Shown here: positions 33,228 to 42,295 of the stretch, piece after piece
Position numbering within the stretch: the first letter of the stretch is position 1
Layout: each line of letters starts with the position of its first letter
Source: Flavobacteria bacterium BBFL7
GTDB lineage: Bacteria; Bacteroidota; Bacteroidia; Flavobacteriales; Flavobacteriaceae
DNA: 64,000 nucleotides
Reading direction: 5' to 3'
NCBI GenBank assembly: GCA_000153385.1
Contig: CH672374.1
Location: forward strand, 2,339,691-2,403,690
Position numbers and translations under genes: made by a program
Notes under the pieces: model-generated
What the model was told of the DNA's origin: nothing
What the model saw: only the letters and a program-made list of their open reading frames with translations
Databases searched by the model: none

Positions 33228-34475
33228 GTGAATTTAGAGTATTTCATAGCAAAAAGAGTGCAAAGTAGTGCCGCCTATAAAAATAGCGTAAGTGCACCGA
33301 TAATAAAAATTGCAATTGCAGCAATCGCAATAGGTGTAATTGTGATGTTAATCGCCATAGCCACTGGTGTTGGACTGCAAAAAAAGATCAAAGAAAAAGT
33401 AAGTGCCTTTAATGGGCACGCAAGTATTTCCCTTTATGACCGCAATAATTCTATTACAACCGTAAAACCTATCTCCATTCATCAAGATTTTTATCCAGAT
33501 TTTGTATCTGTTCCAGAAGTAACACATGTGCAGGCAGTAGCCACTTTAGGTGGAATGATCAGGACAGAAAAAGATTTTGAAGGTATTATTCTTAAAGGTG
33601 TAGGGACAGATTATGACTGGTCTTATTTTAAAGGTTTTCTAGTAGATGGCGCATTGCCAGACATGACTTTAGAAAACGCTACCAGAGAAATATTAATATC
33701 AGATGATATTGCTCGCAGGTTGCAACTTAAGGTAGGAGATAAGGCACCTACTTATTTTGTTAAGCCTAATGCTTCTTCAAATGGCAACCCAACCATTTCT
33801 AGAGGTTTTACTATTTCAGGGATTTATGATAGTGGATTAGAAGAATACGATACTAAATTTATTATAGGTGATATCCGACACATTCAAAAAATTAATAAAT
33901 GGGAAGATGATCAGATAGGTAAATTTGAAGTTTTTATTGATGACTTTGATAATCTAGATCAACTAGGTGTAAAGATTTTCCAGAATACTGATTCGTTATT
34001 GAATAGCCAGACTATAAAACAGCAATATCCTACTATATTTTCTTGGTTAGCATTATTAGATTCAAATATCTATGGCATTATTGCAATTATTCTGGTGGTA
34101 GGTATTATTAATATGATAACTGCATTACTAGTACTGATTTTAGATCGTACACGCATGATAGGTATTTTAAAAGCCCTAGGTGCTGGTAACTGGATGGTAC
34201 GTAAGGTTTTTTTATATAATGCTATGAGCTTAATAATACAAGGTTTAGTAATAGGTAATGTAATCGGGTTAGGATTAATAGGGATACAGTATTTTTTCAG
34301 CCCTTTTACCCTAGATCCATCGACTTATTATGTAACTGAAGCGCCAGTTTACATCTCTTTATGGCACATTGTCGCACTTAATTTAGGTACATTTATATTG
34401 TGTCTCTTGGTCCTTATCATCCCGTCTTTTATAATAAGTAAGATATCGCCAGTTAAAGCAATGAGGTTTGAATAG
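33228..34475 (+). CDS. ABC transporter permease, LolC/LolE (FtsX) family
   Basis: The GTG start gives MNLEYFIAKRVQSSAAYKN and 415 residues. The layout is one N-terminal membrane helix (about 24-48, IIKIAIAAIAIGVIVMLIAI), a large periplasmic MacB-like domain (about 50-270), and three C-terminal helices (about 280-310, 325-355, 375-405). This is the pattern of LolC/E, which with an ATPase extracts lipoproteins from the inner membrane. ISKISPVKAMRFE at the end is typical. No ATPase gene is adjacent. It starts 10 bp from the start of the divergent DUF1343 gene. Confidence 0.87.
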   Translation: MNLEYFIAKRVQSSAAYKNSVSAPIIKIAIAAIAIGVIVMLIAIATGVGLQKKIKEKVSAFNGHASISLYDRNNSITTVKPISIHQDFYPDFVSVPEVTHVQAVATLGGMIRTEKDFEGIILKGVGTDYDWSYFKGFLVDGALPDMTLENATREILISDDIARRLQLKVGDKAPTYFVKPNASSNGNPTISRGFTISGIYDSGLEEYDTKFIIGDIRHIQKINKWEDDQIGKFEVFIDDFDNLDQLGVKIFQNTDSLLNSQTIKQQYPTIFSWLALLDSNIYGIIAIILVVGIINMITALLVLILDRTRMIGILKALGAGNWMVRKVFLYNAMSLIIQGLVIGNVIGLGLIGIQYFFSPFTLDPSTYYVTEAPVYISLWHIVALNLGTFILCLLVLIIPSFIISKISPVKAMRFE

Positions 34476-34507
34476 GAAAGGACTTGTGTAAAATAATTGT
34501 TGTACTG

Positions 34508-34529
34508 TTTCGCTTTCGCGAAAGCGAAA
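34508..34529. repeat. Extended (22-bp) palindrome upstream of the cysteine-synthase-like gene
   Basis: Contains GCTTTCGCGAAAGC at 34512-34525. The symmetry continues outward to a perfect 22-bp palindrome (left half TTTCGCTTTCG), 82 bp before the next start codon. Confidence 0.85.
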
Positions 34530-34587
34530 TAAAAATCAATTAACAAATCAATAAGGCTATTGATGTAGAAGAACTTAAGCAAAGCAT

Positions 34588-34595
34588 TATTTTTG
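34588..34595 (+). promoter_or_regulatory. Possible -7 element for the cysteine-synthase-like gene
   Basis: TATTTTTG matches TAnnTTTG, 16 nt before the ATG. The closest TTG (34560-34562) is 25 nt upstream, a little longer than usual. Confidence 0.4.
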
Positions 34596-34611
34596 CATCA
34601 CAATTAAGAAT

Positions 34612-35628
34612 ATGGAATACGTAGAAAATATATTAGGTACAATAGGGAATACACCTCTAGTTAAGATGAATAAACTAGTAGAGGATTTACCATGTCTAGT
34701 ACTTGCAAAGTATGAAACCTTTAACCCAGGTAACTCGACTAAAGATCGCATGGGATTAAAAATGGTTGAAGATGCTGAAGCTGATGGACGATTAAAACCA
34801 GGAGGAACCATCATCGAAGGAACTAGTGGTAACACTGGTATGGGACTTGCTCTAGCGGCAATTATGAAAGGTTATAAGCTGATCTGTGTTCTTGCAGATA
34901 AGCAGTCTAAAGAAAAAATGGATATTCTACGAGCTGTAGGAGCTGAGGTTTATGTGTGTCCAACTAATGTAGAGCCAGATGATCCACGGTCTTATTATTC
35001 TACTAGTAAGCGATTGAGTGAAGAGATACCTAATTCATGGTATGTGAATCAATATGATAATCCTTCAAATGCACAAGCGCATTATGAAAGTACTGGTCCA
35101 GAAATCTGGAAACAGACAGATGGAAAAATTACCCATTTTGTGGTAGGTGTAGGTACCGGCGGAACGATTAGTGGAGTAGGAAAATATCTTAAAGAGCAAA
35201 ATCCTAATATAAAAATTCACGGTATTGATACTTATGGGTCAGTATTTAAAAAGTATCATGAAACCGGAATCTTTGACGAGAATGAAATTTACTCATATGT
35301 AACTGAAGGAATAGGAGAAGATATCTTGCCTAAAAACGTGAACTTTGAGATCATAGATCACTTTACTAAAGTGACTGATAAAGACGCAGCAATCTACACG
35401 AGAAGATTAGCAAAAGAAGAAGGAATGTTTCTAGGGAATAGTGCTGGGTCTGCAATTAAAGGTTTAAGACAGATTCATAAAGAATATGGTTTTACAAAAG
35501 ATGATGTGGTAGTAGTGTTGTTTCATGATCATGGTAGTCGTTATGTAGGGAAATTTTTCAACGATGACTGGATGCTTGAAAAAGGATATATTAATGAAGA
35601 TGGCTCATATCCTCAAGAGGATAACTAG
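34612..35628 (+). CDS. PLP-dependent cysteine synthase / cystathionine beta-synthase-like enzyme
   Basis: This 338-residue fold-type II PLP enzyme has the start IGNTPLVKMNKL, the PLP lysine in NPGNSTKDRMG near 44 (Thr instead of the Val of CysK), the substrate loop EGTSGNTGMGLA near 71, and the phosphate-cradle GVGTGGTISGVGKYL near 178. The insertion VCPTNVEPDDPRSYYSTSKR and the end SRYVGKFFNDDWMLEKGY are found in the cystathionine beta-synthase type rather than CysK, so it may use serine plus homocysteine. I cannot decide between the two activities. Confidence 0.85.
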   Translation: MEYVENILGTIGNTPLVKMNKLVEDLPCLVLAKYETFNPGNSTKDRMGLKMVEDAEADGRLKPGGTIIEGTSGNTGMGLALAAIMKGYKLICVLADKQSKEKMDILRAVGAEVYVCPTNVEPDDPRSYYSTSKRLSEEIPNSWYVNQYDNPSNAQAHYESTGPEIWKQTDGKITHFVVGVGTGGTISGVGKYLKEQNPNIKIHGIDTYGSVFKKYHETGIFDENEIYSYVTEGIGEDILPKNVNFEIIDHFTKVTDKDAAIYTRRLAKEEGMFLGNSAGSAIKGLRQIHKEYGFTKDDVVVVLFHDHGSRYVGKFFNDDWMLEKGYINEDGSYPQEDN

Positions 35629-35643
35629 ACCTTAGATAATTAT

Positions 35644-35682
35644 AAAAAGCCCTAAAATCTATTTTAGATTTTAGGGCTTTTT
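35644..35682 (+). terminator. Terminator of the cysteine-synthase-like gene
   Basis: A perfect 18-bp stem (starts AAAAAGCCCTAAAATCTA) with a 3-nt loop and a T-run, 15 bp after the stop. Confidence 0.9.
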
Positions 35683-35797
35683 GTTTTCCTGATATTTTAG
35701 AAAGTTATAATTCTAGTGTGACATGTAATTTGAAAGCTAGATTGTTTTTTTAGAAAACTAAAATAATTATATCTTTCTACTTGATTGAAAGTAAACT

Positions 35798-37075
35798 ATG
35801 CAAGAAGATTTTATTCATTATCTATGGAAATTTAAAAAACTAAGTGGTCAAGAACTCAAGACAACAGAAGGGAAAGATATTCATATTAAATCTCTAGGGA
35901 TGCATAATTTTCATTCAGGTCCAGATTTTTTTAATAGTAGATTAGAAATTGATGGACAGGAATGGGCAGGAAATGTGGAAATGCATGTAAATTCCAGTGA
36001 CTGGTACTTGCATGGACATGATGAAGATCCAGCATATGATAATGTCATATTGCATGTGGTATGGATACATGATGCAGAGATTACTCGTCGAGATGAGGTA
36101 AATATACCTGTGCTAGAAGTGAGCAATTATGTGCCAGAATCATTAGTGAAGAGTTATCAAAAGCTATTTGCGATCAAAAAGAATCAATTCATTAATTGTG
36201 AAAAAGATTTTCCTGCGGTAGATGATTTTAAAAAAGTTCAATGGTTTGAAAAGTTGTTTTTTGAAAGGTTAGAACAACGTAGTGTTCATATAAAAAACAT
36301 CTTGAATCAAACGCAAAATGATTGGGAAGCCTTGTTTTTTCAATTGCTTAGTAGAAGTTTTGGTACCAAAGTGAATGCAGATTCTTTTCAGCAATTAGCT
36401 CAAAGTATAGATAGTAAAACTGTGCGTAAGCTTGCAAAAGATGCTTTTCAATTAGAAGCAACACTTTTAGGGCAGTCAGGTTTGCTTAACGATTCTAAAG
36501 ATGATCGTTATCACAAACTATTAGTAGATGAATACGCTTACGCCAAAGCAAAATTTCAACTACAACCTGCTTTAACACCTATGAAGTTTTTCAGGCTAAG
36601 ACCTGCTAACTTTCCTACCATACGTATATCTCAATTAGCAATGTTGTATCATAAAAGCCCACATTTATTTGGGGAAATTTTACTTGCTAAATCAAGAAAT
36701 GAAATTCATAAATTGTTTGATGTAAAAGCAGCTGATTATTGGAACACTCATCATGTTTTTGATAAAGAAACATCTTCTCGTGAAAAAACGCTTACTACAT
36801 CTTTCATTGATTTGATAATAGTTAATTGTATTGTTCCCGTAAAATTTGCTTATTCACAATTTATAGGAAAGGATAAAACAGAAGAGTTACTGGAGTTAAT
36901 GTATCATTTAAAGCCCGAGAGTAACACTATTATAAGTGGATTTAAAAATCTTACTAAAATAACTAATGGATTAGAGTCTCAAGCAGTGTTGCAATTAAAG
37001 CCTCAATATTGTGATGTAAATAAATGTTTGAGTTGCGATATAGGTGTCTCATTAATAAGAGATATATCCAGTTAA
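35798..37075 (+). CDS. DUF2851 family protein
   Basis: The 425 residues match DUF2851, a Bacteroidetes family of unknown function. Features are the start MQEDFIHYLWKFKKLSGQEL, HNFHSGPDFFNSRLEIDGQ near 37, GNVEMHVNSSDWYLHGHDED near 58, HVVWIHDAE near 88, and a helical C-terminal half with FFRLRPANFPTIRISQLAML near 264. Two Cys pairs near the end (CDVNKCLSCDIG) could bind a metal. The conserved Asp/His/Glu residues of the N-terminal half suggest a nuclease-like site; that is inference. No signal peptide, so cytoplasmic. Confidence 0.8.
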   Translation: MQEDFIHYLWKFKKLSGQELKTTEGKDIHIKSLGMHNFHSGPDFFNSRLEIDGQEWAGNVEMHVNSSDWYLHGHDEDPAYDNVILHVVWIHDAEITRRDEVNIPVLEVSNYVPESLVKSYQKLFAIKKNQFINCEKDFPAVDDFKKVQWFEKLFFERLEQRSVHIKNILNQTQNDWEALFFQLLSRSFGTKVNADSFQQLAQSIDSKTVRKLAKDAFQLEATLLGQSGLLNDSKDDRYHKLLVDEYAYAKAKFQLQPALTPMKFFRLRPANFPTIRISQLAMLYHKSPHLFGEILLAKSRNEIHKLFDVKAADYWNTHHVFDKETSSREKTLTTSFIDLIIVNCIVPVKFAYSQFIGKDKTEELLELMYHLKPESNTIISGFKNLTKITNGLESQAVLQLKPQYCDVNKCLSCDIGVSLIRDISS

Positions 37076-37112
37076 TTCAACTAAATTACACGCTTATGTT
37101 TAAATTTACAAC

Positions 37113-37340
37113 ATGGGAATAGTTACAGGACTAAGACATTATATGGAGAAGTATGGCTTCTATGTGTCCTCGCGTATAGCAGATCGCATGGGAATGCGTG
37201 CCCGTAATGTGCGTATTACATTTATTTATTTCACGTTTGCAACATTAGGTGCAGGATTTGGCGTGTATTTAATTATAGCGTTTTGGCTTAAAATTAAAGA
37301 TATGCTCTATGTAAAAAGAAGTTCTGTATTTGATCTTTAA
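37113..37340 (+). CDS. PspC-domain small membrane protein
   Basis: The 75 residues carry a PspC-like domain: GLRHYMEKYGFYVSSRIADR, then VRITFIYFTFATLGAGFGVY followed by LIIAFWLKIKD, forming one or two membrane helices. PspC-type proteins act in the envelope-stress response of other bacteria. The gene begins 37 bp after the DUF2851 gene and 12 bp before the K+ channel gene and may be co-transcribed with both. Confidence 0.8.
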   Translation: MGIVTGLRHYMEKYGFYVSSRIADRMGMRARNVRITFIYFTFATLGAGFGVYLIIAFWLKIKDMLYVKRSSVFDL

Positions 37341-37352
37341 AAAAATATTCTC

Positions 37353-38363
37353 GTGCGTTCAAAAATTACCGTTGCTATAACTTTACTTGTATCTATATTA
37401 ATTATAGGTGTATTAGGGTTCAAGTTTGTTCAAGGTTTATCTTGGGTAGACGCCATATATATGACGGTTATTACCATATCTACAGTAGGGTATCGCGAGG
37501 TGGAACTTCCTAATGATCAGACTAAAATTTTTATTGTTTTACTATTGCTTTTTAGTGTAGTCATTGTAGGTTATGCAGTGTCGGTGATTACGGAGTATTT
37601 AATATCACGCAGTTCATTGAAAGATATGAGAGAGAAACGAAAACAAAAACATATAGATGCTATGGAAAATCATATTATAGTATGTGGTTACGGTCGTAAT
37701 GGGAGACAGGCTGTTGAAAGATTAATAGATTATCATAGAGAATTTATTATTATTGAGAAAAGCCAAGAGGTTATCGATGATTGCGCGCTAGATAGTAATT
37801 TGTTTTTAAGAGGAAATGCTAATGAAGATGAGGTTCTTATGAAAGCCGGAATCAATAGAGCGTCCACATTAATAACTGCACTACCTGATGATGCAGATAA
37901 TTTGTTTACTGTTTTAAGTGCTAGGCAATTAAATAAATCTTTGAAAATTATATCGCGTGCGAGTGAAGAGACTAGTTATAAAAAACTAAAACTTGCTGGT
38001 GCAGATAATGTCATCTTACCAGATAAAATAGGTGGAGAACATATGGCTTCTCTTATAGTGAGTCCAGACTTGATTGAGTTTTGGGATAATTTAAGCTATG
38101 GTGGAGATCAAGGAGTAAATCTAGAACAAGTATCATTTGAACAAATGTTTGATGATAATGGAGATTGTTCTATCATAGATCTTAATTTAAGACAGAAGAC
38201 AGGTTGCACAATTATAGGTTACAAATCTCCAGATGGAAATTACACTGTTAATCCAGATCCTAAAATGATGCTTACAGCAGGTTCTAAAATTATAGTTGTA
38301 GGAAATACCCAGCAAATATCAAACTTGCAAAAAGTCTATCGAATTAACAATGAGGTAACATAA
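37353..38363 (+). CDS. Potassium channel with RCK (TrkA-N/C) domains
   Basis: The GTG start gives 336 residues. The pore part has two membrane helices (about 7-25 and 70-90) around the selectivity filter ISTVGYREV (TVGY) near 45. The cytoplasmic part has a TrkA-N Rossmann domain (HIIVCGYGRNGRQAVERL near 107) with ALPDDADNLFTVLSARQLN near 175, and a TrkA-C domain in the last 80 residues. It is an MthK-like ligand-gated K+ channel subunit. The ligand (nucleotide or Ca2+) cannot be read. Confidence 0.9.
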   Translation: MRSKITVAITLLVSILIIGVLGFKFVQGLSWVDAIYMTVITISTVGYREVELPNDQTKIFIVLLLLFSVVIVGYAVSVITEYLISRSSLKDMREKRKQKHIDAMENHIIVCGYGRNGRQAVERLIDYHREFIIIEKSQEVIDDCALDSNLFLRGNANEDEVLMKAGINRASTLITALPDDADNLFTVLSARQLNKSLKIISRASEETSYKKLKLAGADNVILPDKIGGEHMASLIVSPDLIEFWDNLSYGGDQGVNLEQVSFEQMFDDNGDCSIIDLNLRQKTGCTIIGYKSPDGNYTVNPDPKMMLTAGSKIIVVGNTQQISNLQKVYRINNEVT

Positions 38364-38438
38364 GTGCACTTAAAACTTTTAAAAAGCAAGATTTTTGTGC
38401 ATCTTGCTGACTTAACCAAAATTTAAATCAAAAAAAGA

Positions 38439-40127
38439 ATGAAACGTATTTATAAAGTATGTTTATCAATGCTGGCCTTTATTATGCCAGCACTAGTTTT
38501 TGCACAAGATACTGCAGAGAAAGGATTAGATGAAAAGATTGATGATGCCTTTGGTTGGGCAACCGGTGATTATGTTCAAGGAGTCTTTTATCAAATTCCT
38601 TTTACTGATGAAATAAAAATTTACTGGGTATTGTTCCCACTTATCTTAGGAGCTCTTTTTTTTACTATTTATTTTAAGTTCATAAACTTCACTGGTATAT
38701 GGAGAGCTATACAAGTAGTAAGAGGTAAGTATGAGGATATTGAAAAGCATGGTGCAGAAATGCTTTATGGAGAAGATGGTATCGCAAATGGTGTAGATAT
38801 CAATACAGTTGATAATCTTGAAGAACACTTAGAAGAGGTGAGCGATGAAATCAAGATAGATGGAGATATTAAAGATACAATTAGAGATGAAAGTTCGGAC
38901 GGTGAAGTATCTCACTTTCAAGCATTAACTGCGGCATTATCTGCAACAGTTGGTCTTGGTAATATTGCAGGTGTTGCAGTAGCAGTATCAGTAGGTGGAG
39001 CAGGAGCTACATTTTGGATGATTGTCGCTGGATTTTTAGGCATGGCGTCTAAGTTCGTAGAATGTACGTTAGGTGTAAAGTATAGAGATGTTGGACCTGA
39101 TGGAACTATTTATGGTGGACCTATGTATTACCTTACTAAAGGATTAAAATCGATGGGCCTTGCCGGTTTAGGTAAAGTTTTAGCCGTTTTATTTGCAATT
39201 ATGTGTATCGGTGGATCATTTGGTGGTGGAAATATGTTCCAAGCAAATCAAGCTGCTCAAATGGTTGAAAATATTACAGGTGGTACTGAATCATTTTTAT
39301 ATGGTTATAAATGGGCTTTTGGTTTATTTATGGCTGTATTTGTAGGTATCGTTATTATCGGTGGTATTAAATCAATTGCTAAGGTTACAGATAAGATTGT
39401 ACCTTTTATGGTAGTTATATATGTAGGCGCATCACTTTGGGTGATATTTGCTCGTTTTGATATGATAGGAGAGGCTTTTACTCAAATAATCGATGGAGCA
39501 TTTAGTCCTGAAGGTGTTGCTGGTGGAGCGATAGGAGTTTTAATTCAAGGTTTCCGTAGAGCAGCATTCTCAAATGAGGCTGGTGTAGGTAGTGCTTCAA
39601 TTGCGCACTCGGCAGTTAGAACAAAATATGCAGCTAGTGAAGGTTTAGTGGCATTATTAGAACCATTTATTGATACGGTTGTAGTTTGTACAATGACGGC
39701 ATTGGTATTAATCATTACAGGAAATGTTAGTTCAGAAAATGCTGGTCTCAACGATGCTGATGCGATTTTATTAACCTCTGGAGCATTTGAATCCGTAATA
39801 GGTTGGTTCCCATATGTACTTACATTGGCGGTAGTGTTATTTGCATTCTCAACAATGATTTCTTGGTCATATTATGGGTATCAAGCCTGGGCTTATCTTT
39901 TTGGTAGGACTACTAGGACTGAGTATACTTATAAAATTTTATTTTGTGTATTTGTAGTAATTGGTTCAGCCGCTAGTTTAGGGAATGTTATTGGGTTCTC
40001 TGATGCTATGATTTTTTCAATGATGGTACCTAATATGATAGGTATCGTTCTGCTAGCACCTAAGGTTAAGAAAGAGCTTAACAAGTATATGAGTGCAATT
40101 AAATTAAAGGCAAAAGCTATCGATTAA
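38439..40127 (+). CDS. Sodium:alanine symporter (AGCS) family transporter
   Basis: The 562 residues have the AGCS signature TAALSATVGLGNIAGVAVA near 165 and then GGAGATFWMIVAGFLGMASKF, GPMYYLTKGLKSMG, and near 365 the FRRAAFSNEAGVGSASIAHS motif, with about ten membrane helices. Two unusual parts precede the core: a signal-peptide-like start (MKRIYKVCLSMLAFIMPALV) and, after the first core helix, an acidic stretch of about 55 residues (about 97-155, many D and E). The family takes up alanine or glycine with Na+ or H+. The N-terminal extension explains the extra length compared with about 450-480 residues in typical members. Confidence 0.9.
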   Translation: MKRIYKVCLSMLAFIMPALVFAQDTAEKGLDEKIDDAFGWATGDYVQGVFYQIPFTDEIKIYWVLFPLILGALFFTIYFKFINFTGIWRAIQVVRGKYEDIEKHGAEMLYGEDGIANGVDINTVDNLEEHLEEVSDEIKIDGDIKDTIRDESSDGEVSHFQALTAALSATVGLGNIAGVAVAVSVGGAGATFWMIVAGFLGMASKFVECTLGVKYRDVGPDGTIYGGPMYYLTKGLKSMGLAGLGKVLAVLFAIMCIGGSFGGGNMFQANQAAQMVENITGGTESFLYGYKWAFGLFMAVFVGIVIIGGIKSIAKVTDKIVPFMVVIYVGASLWVIFARFDMIGEAFTQIIDGAFSPEGVAGGAIGVLIQGFRRAAFSNEAGVGSASIAHSAVRTKYAASEGLVALLEPFIDTVVVCTMTALVLIITGNVSSENAGLNDADAILLTSGAFESVIGWFPYVLTLAVVLFAFSTMISWSYYGYQAWAYLFGRTTRTEYTYKILFCVFVVIGSAASLGNVIGFSDAMIFSMMVPNMIGIVLLAPKVKKELNKYMSAIKLKAKAID

Positions 40128-40138
40128 TTTTTGTACTG

Positions 40139-40996
40139 ATGAAAAATCTTAAATCCCTCTTTTTGTTCAATCGGAAACAACAAAGAGGGATTTTTGTATT
40201 AATAATTTTATTGATTATTGTAGTTGTAAGTTACATTATAGCAATTAATAGATCTCGAAAGCACCTCATTCTAGAAGATATTAGTGAATATCAATCTCAA
40301 ATTGATTCATTAAAAAATGTCGCAAACCTTCGTAAGAATAAGATTTACCCCTTCAATCCTAATTATATAACTGATTATAGGGGCTATGTTTTGGGGATGA
40401 GTGAGACAGAACTCGATAAACTACATCGCTTTCGCGAAAGCAATAAATGGATTAATTCAAAAAAAGACTTTCAAAATGTTACAGGTGTTTCAGATCAGTG
40501 GCTAGATAGTATTAGTCCATATTTTAAATTTCCAGAATGGGTTACTAATCCTAAAAAGCAAAACAAATTTGTTCCGTTCAAAGAACGAAAGGTTGTTGCT
40601 AAGGATATTAACACTGCTACACAAGATGAGCTTAAGGCGGTTTATGGTATAGGGCCAGCATTATCTGGGAGGATTATTAAAGAGCGTGAATTTTTAAAAG
40701 GATTTATAGATATGAGGCAAGTTCGTAGCGTCTATGGGCTTACGGACTCTACGATGGTTCAATTGAAAAAACATTTTTATATAAACTCAACAAGTCTTGA
40801 TAGTAAAATCGCACTTAATACGGCAAATAGAGACGAACTGTTAAGTGTTCCATATTTTAACGACTATTTAGTCGATCAACTTTTAAAACAACGTACATTG
40901 AGAGAAGGCTTTAAAAGTTGGGATAAAGTTGTGTTAACCTCTAGGTTTCCTGAAGAAAAATTAGAGCTAATTCAGCTATATTTGACGCTTGACTAA
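40139..40996 (+). CDS. ComEA-like helix-hairpin-helix protein with membrane anchor
   Basis: The 285 residues start with one membrane helix (about 17-36, GIFVLIILLIIVVVSYIIAI). Three helix-hairpin-helix repeats of about 75 residues follow: RGYVLGMSETELDKLHRFRE near 80, DINTATQDELKAVYGIGPAL near 155 (the clearest) and IALNTANRDELLSVPYFNDY near 225. ComEA-type proteins bind DNA without sequence preference during uptake, but the family includes other proteins, so DNA binding is likely and uptake only possible. A palindrome copy encodes FRES in the first repeat. Confidence 0.85.
   Translation: MKNLKSLFLFNRKQQRGIFVLIILLIIVVVSYIIAINRSRKHLILEDISEYQSQIDSLKNVANLRKNKIYPFNPNYITDYRGYVLGMSETELDKLHRFRESNKWINSKKDFQNVTGVSDQWLDSISPYFKFPEWVTNPKKQNKFVPFKERKVVAKDINTATQDELKAVYGIGPALSGRIIKEREFLKGFIDMRQVRSVYGLTDSTMVQLKKHFYINSTSLDSKIALNTANRDELLSVPYFNDYLVDQLLKQRTLREGFKSWDKVVLTSRFPEEKLELIQLYLTLD
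40428..40441. repeat. Palindrome GCTTTCGCGAAAGC inside the helix-hairpin-helix gene
   Basis: A perfect 14-bp copy read in the third possible frame (FRES). Confidence 0.85.
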
Positions 40997-41018
40997 ATCA
41001 ACAGATTAACTACTTTAT

Positions 41019-42188
41019 ATGTATTCAAAATATTTTACTGAAGAACATAACGTCTTCAGACAGAGTTTTAGAGATTTTCTTAATAAAGAAGCTGTTCCAC
41101 ATATCGATAGATGGGAAGAAACAGGTAAAATTGATCGGGAGATTTTTGAAAAAATGGGTGAGATGGGCTATTTCGCCTTGTATTACCCAGAAGAGTATGG
41201 TGGTCTAAATCTAGACTTTTTCTACACGGTTATATTTCTTGAAGAAATGCAACGTATTAACTCTGGAGGATTTGCTGCAGCCATGTGGGTTCAGGCATTT
41301 TTAGGAGCGCAACACTTGCTTAAAGAAGGAGATGAACGAATCAAACAAGAATATTTAGTTCCTACATTAACAGGAGAAAAAATAGGATGTCTAGGTATCA
41401 CAGAGCCTTTTGGCGGAAGTGATGTTGCAGGAATGAGAACAACAGCGGTTAAAGATGGTGATCATTATGTTATTAATGGTTCTAAAACATTTATAACAAA
41501 TGGGGTTTACAGTGACTATTTAGTAATTGCTGCAAAAACAGATCCAGATGCTAAAGGTCGTGGGATCTCTATTTTTGTAATGGATAGAGATACACCAGGT
41601 ATTAGTGCTACAAAACTTAATAAGTTGGGTTGGAGAGCAAGTGATACGGGAGAAATAGGTTTCGATAATGTTCGTATTCCCGCAGAGAACCTAATGGGTG
41701 AAGAAGGGAAAGGTTTTCCTTATATTATGCAACATTTTGCTTTAGAACGTTTAATCATGGGAATCAATGCGCATGCTAGAGCAGAGTATGCATTGGGATA
41801 CACTGCCCAGTATATGAGAGAACGCACTGCTTTTGGAACTACGATTGATAAATTTCAGGCGCTACGACATGGTATGGCAGATATGTATAGTGAAGTAGAG
41901 ATGGCAAAGAATTTCAATTACTCAATTTCAGAACAACTCGATCAAGGTTTGTATCCTGTTAAAGAAGCTAGTATGTCTAAGTTAGTTTCAACTAAAATTG
42001 CAGATGAGGTCATTTATAAGTGCCTACAATACTTAGGAGGTTATGGGTATATAGAGGAATATCCTCTTGCTAGAATGTGGAGAGATAGTCGTTTGGGGCC
42101 TATAGGTGGCGGTACTAGTGAAATCATGCGTGAAATCATCGCCAAAATGGTTATGGATGGTAAAGATTATCAACCTGCAGCAAAATAG
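41019..42188 (+). CDS. Acyl-CoA dehydrogenase family protein
   Basis: The 389 residues have the full acyl-CoA dehydrogenase fold. FAD/substrate motifs are CLGITEPFGGSDVAGMRTTA near 125 and KTFITNGVYSDYLVIAAK near 155. The C-terminal helical domain has the possible catalytic Glu in FALERLIMG near 246, RTAFGTTIDKFQALRHGMAD near 272, and LGGYGYIEEYPLARMWRDSR near 343. The substrate chain length cannot be read; long-chain or isovaleryl types are the nearest in the catalytic-Glu position. It oxidises acyl-CoA in fatty- or amino-acid breakdown. Confidence 0.9.
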   Translation: MYSKYFTEEHNVFRQSFRDFLNKEAVPHIDRWEETGKIDREIFEKMGEMGYFALYYPEEYGGLNLDFFYTVIFLEEMQRINSGGFAAAMWVQAFLGAQHLLKEGDERIKQEYLVPTLTGEKIGCLGITEPFGGSDVAGMRTTAVKDGDHYVINGSKTFITNGVYSDYLVIAAKTDPDAKGRGISIFVMDRDTPGISATKLNKLGWRASDTGEIGFDNVRIPAENLMGEEGKGFPYIMQHFALERLIMGINAHARAEYALGYTAQYMRERTAFGTTIDKFQALRHGMADMYSEVEMAKNFNYSISEQLDQGLYPVKEASMSKLVSTKIADEVIYKCLQYLGGYGYIEEYPLARMWRDSRLGPIGGGTSEIMREIIAKMVMDGKDYQPAAK

Positions 42189-42206
42189 TAGATATTGTTT
42201 AATGAC

Positions 42207-42220
42207 GCTTTCGCGAAAGT
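42207..42220. repeat. Palindrome copy upstream of rpsU (13 of 14 bases)
   Basis: GCTTTCGCGAAAGT, one mismatch at the last base, 18 bp upstream of the rpsU promoter -33 element. Confidence 0.75.
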
Positions 42221-42237
42221 GTAATTTGTAAAAACCT

Positions 42238-42266
42238 TTGTAATTATAAATAAATATGTATTTTTG
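42238..42266 (+). promoter_or_regulatory. rpsU: Promoter of rpsU
   Basis: TTG (42238-42240), 18 nt, then TATTTTTG (42259-42266): a full match to the Bacteroidetes TTG-N17-23-TAnnTTTG promoter. The predicted mRNA start is close to 42272, which leaves a short leader holding the Shine-Dalgarno. Confidence 0.75.
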
Positions 42267-42280
42267 CCGTCCCAAAGAGA

Positions 42281-42289
42281 GGAGGTGAT
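42281..42289 (+). promoter_or_regulatory. rpsU: Extended Shine-Dalgarno of rpsU
   Basis: GGAGGTGAT is fully complementary to the 16S 3' tail (anti-SD, ATCACCTCC) and lies 6 nt before the ATG. I see no comparable SD before rplK, rplA, rpoC, tuf or the other genes here. Confidence 0.85.
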
Positions 42290-42295
42290 GACACT

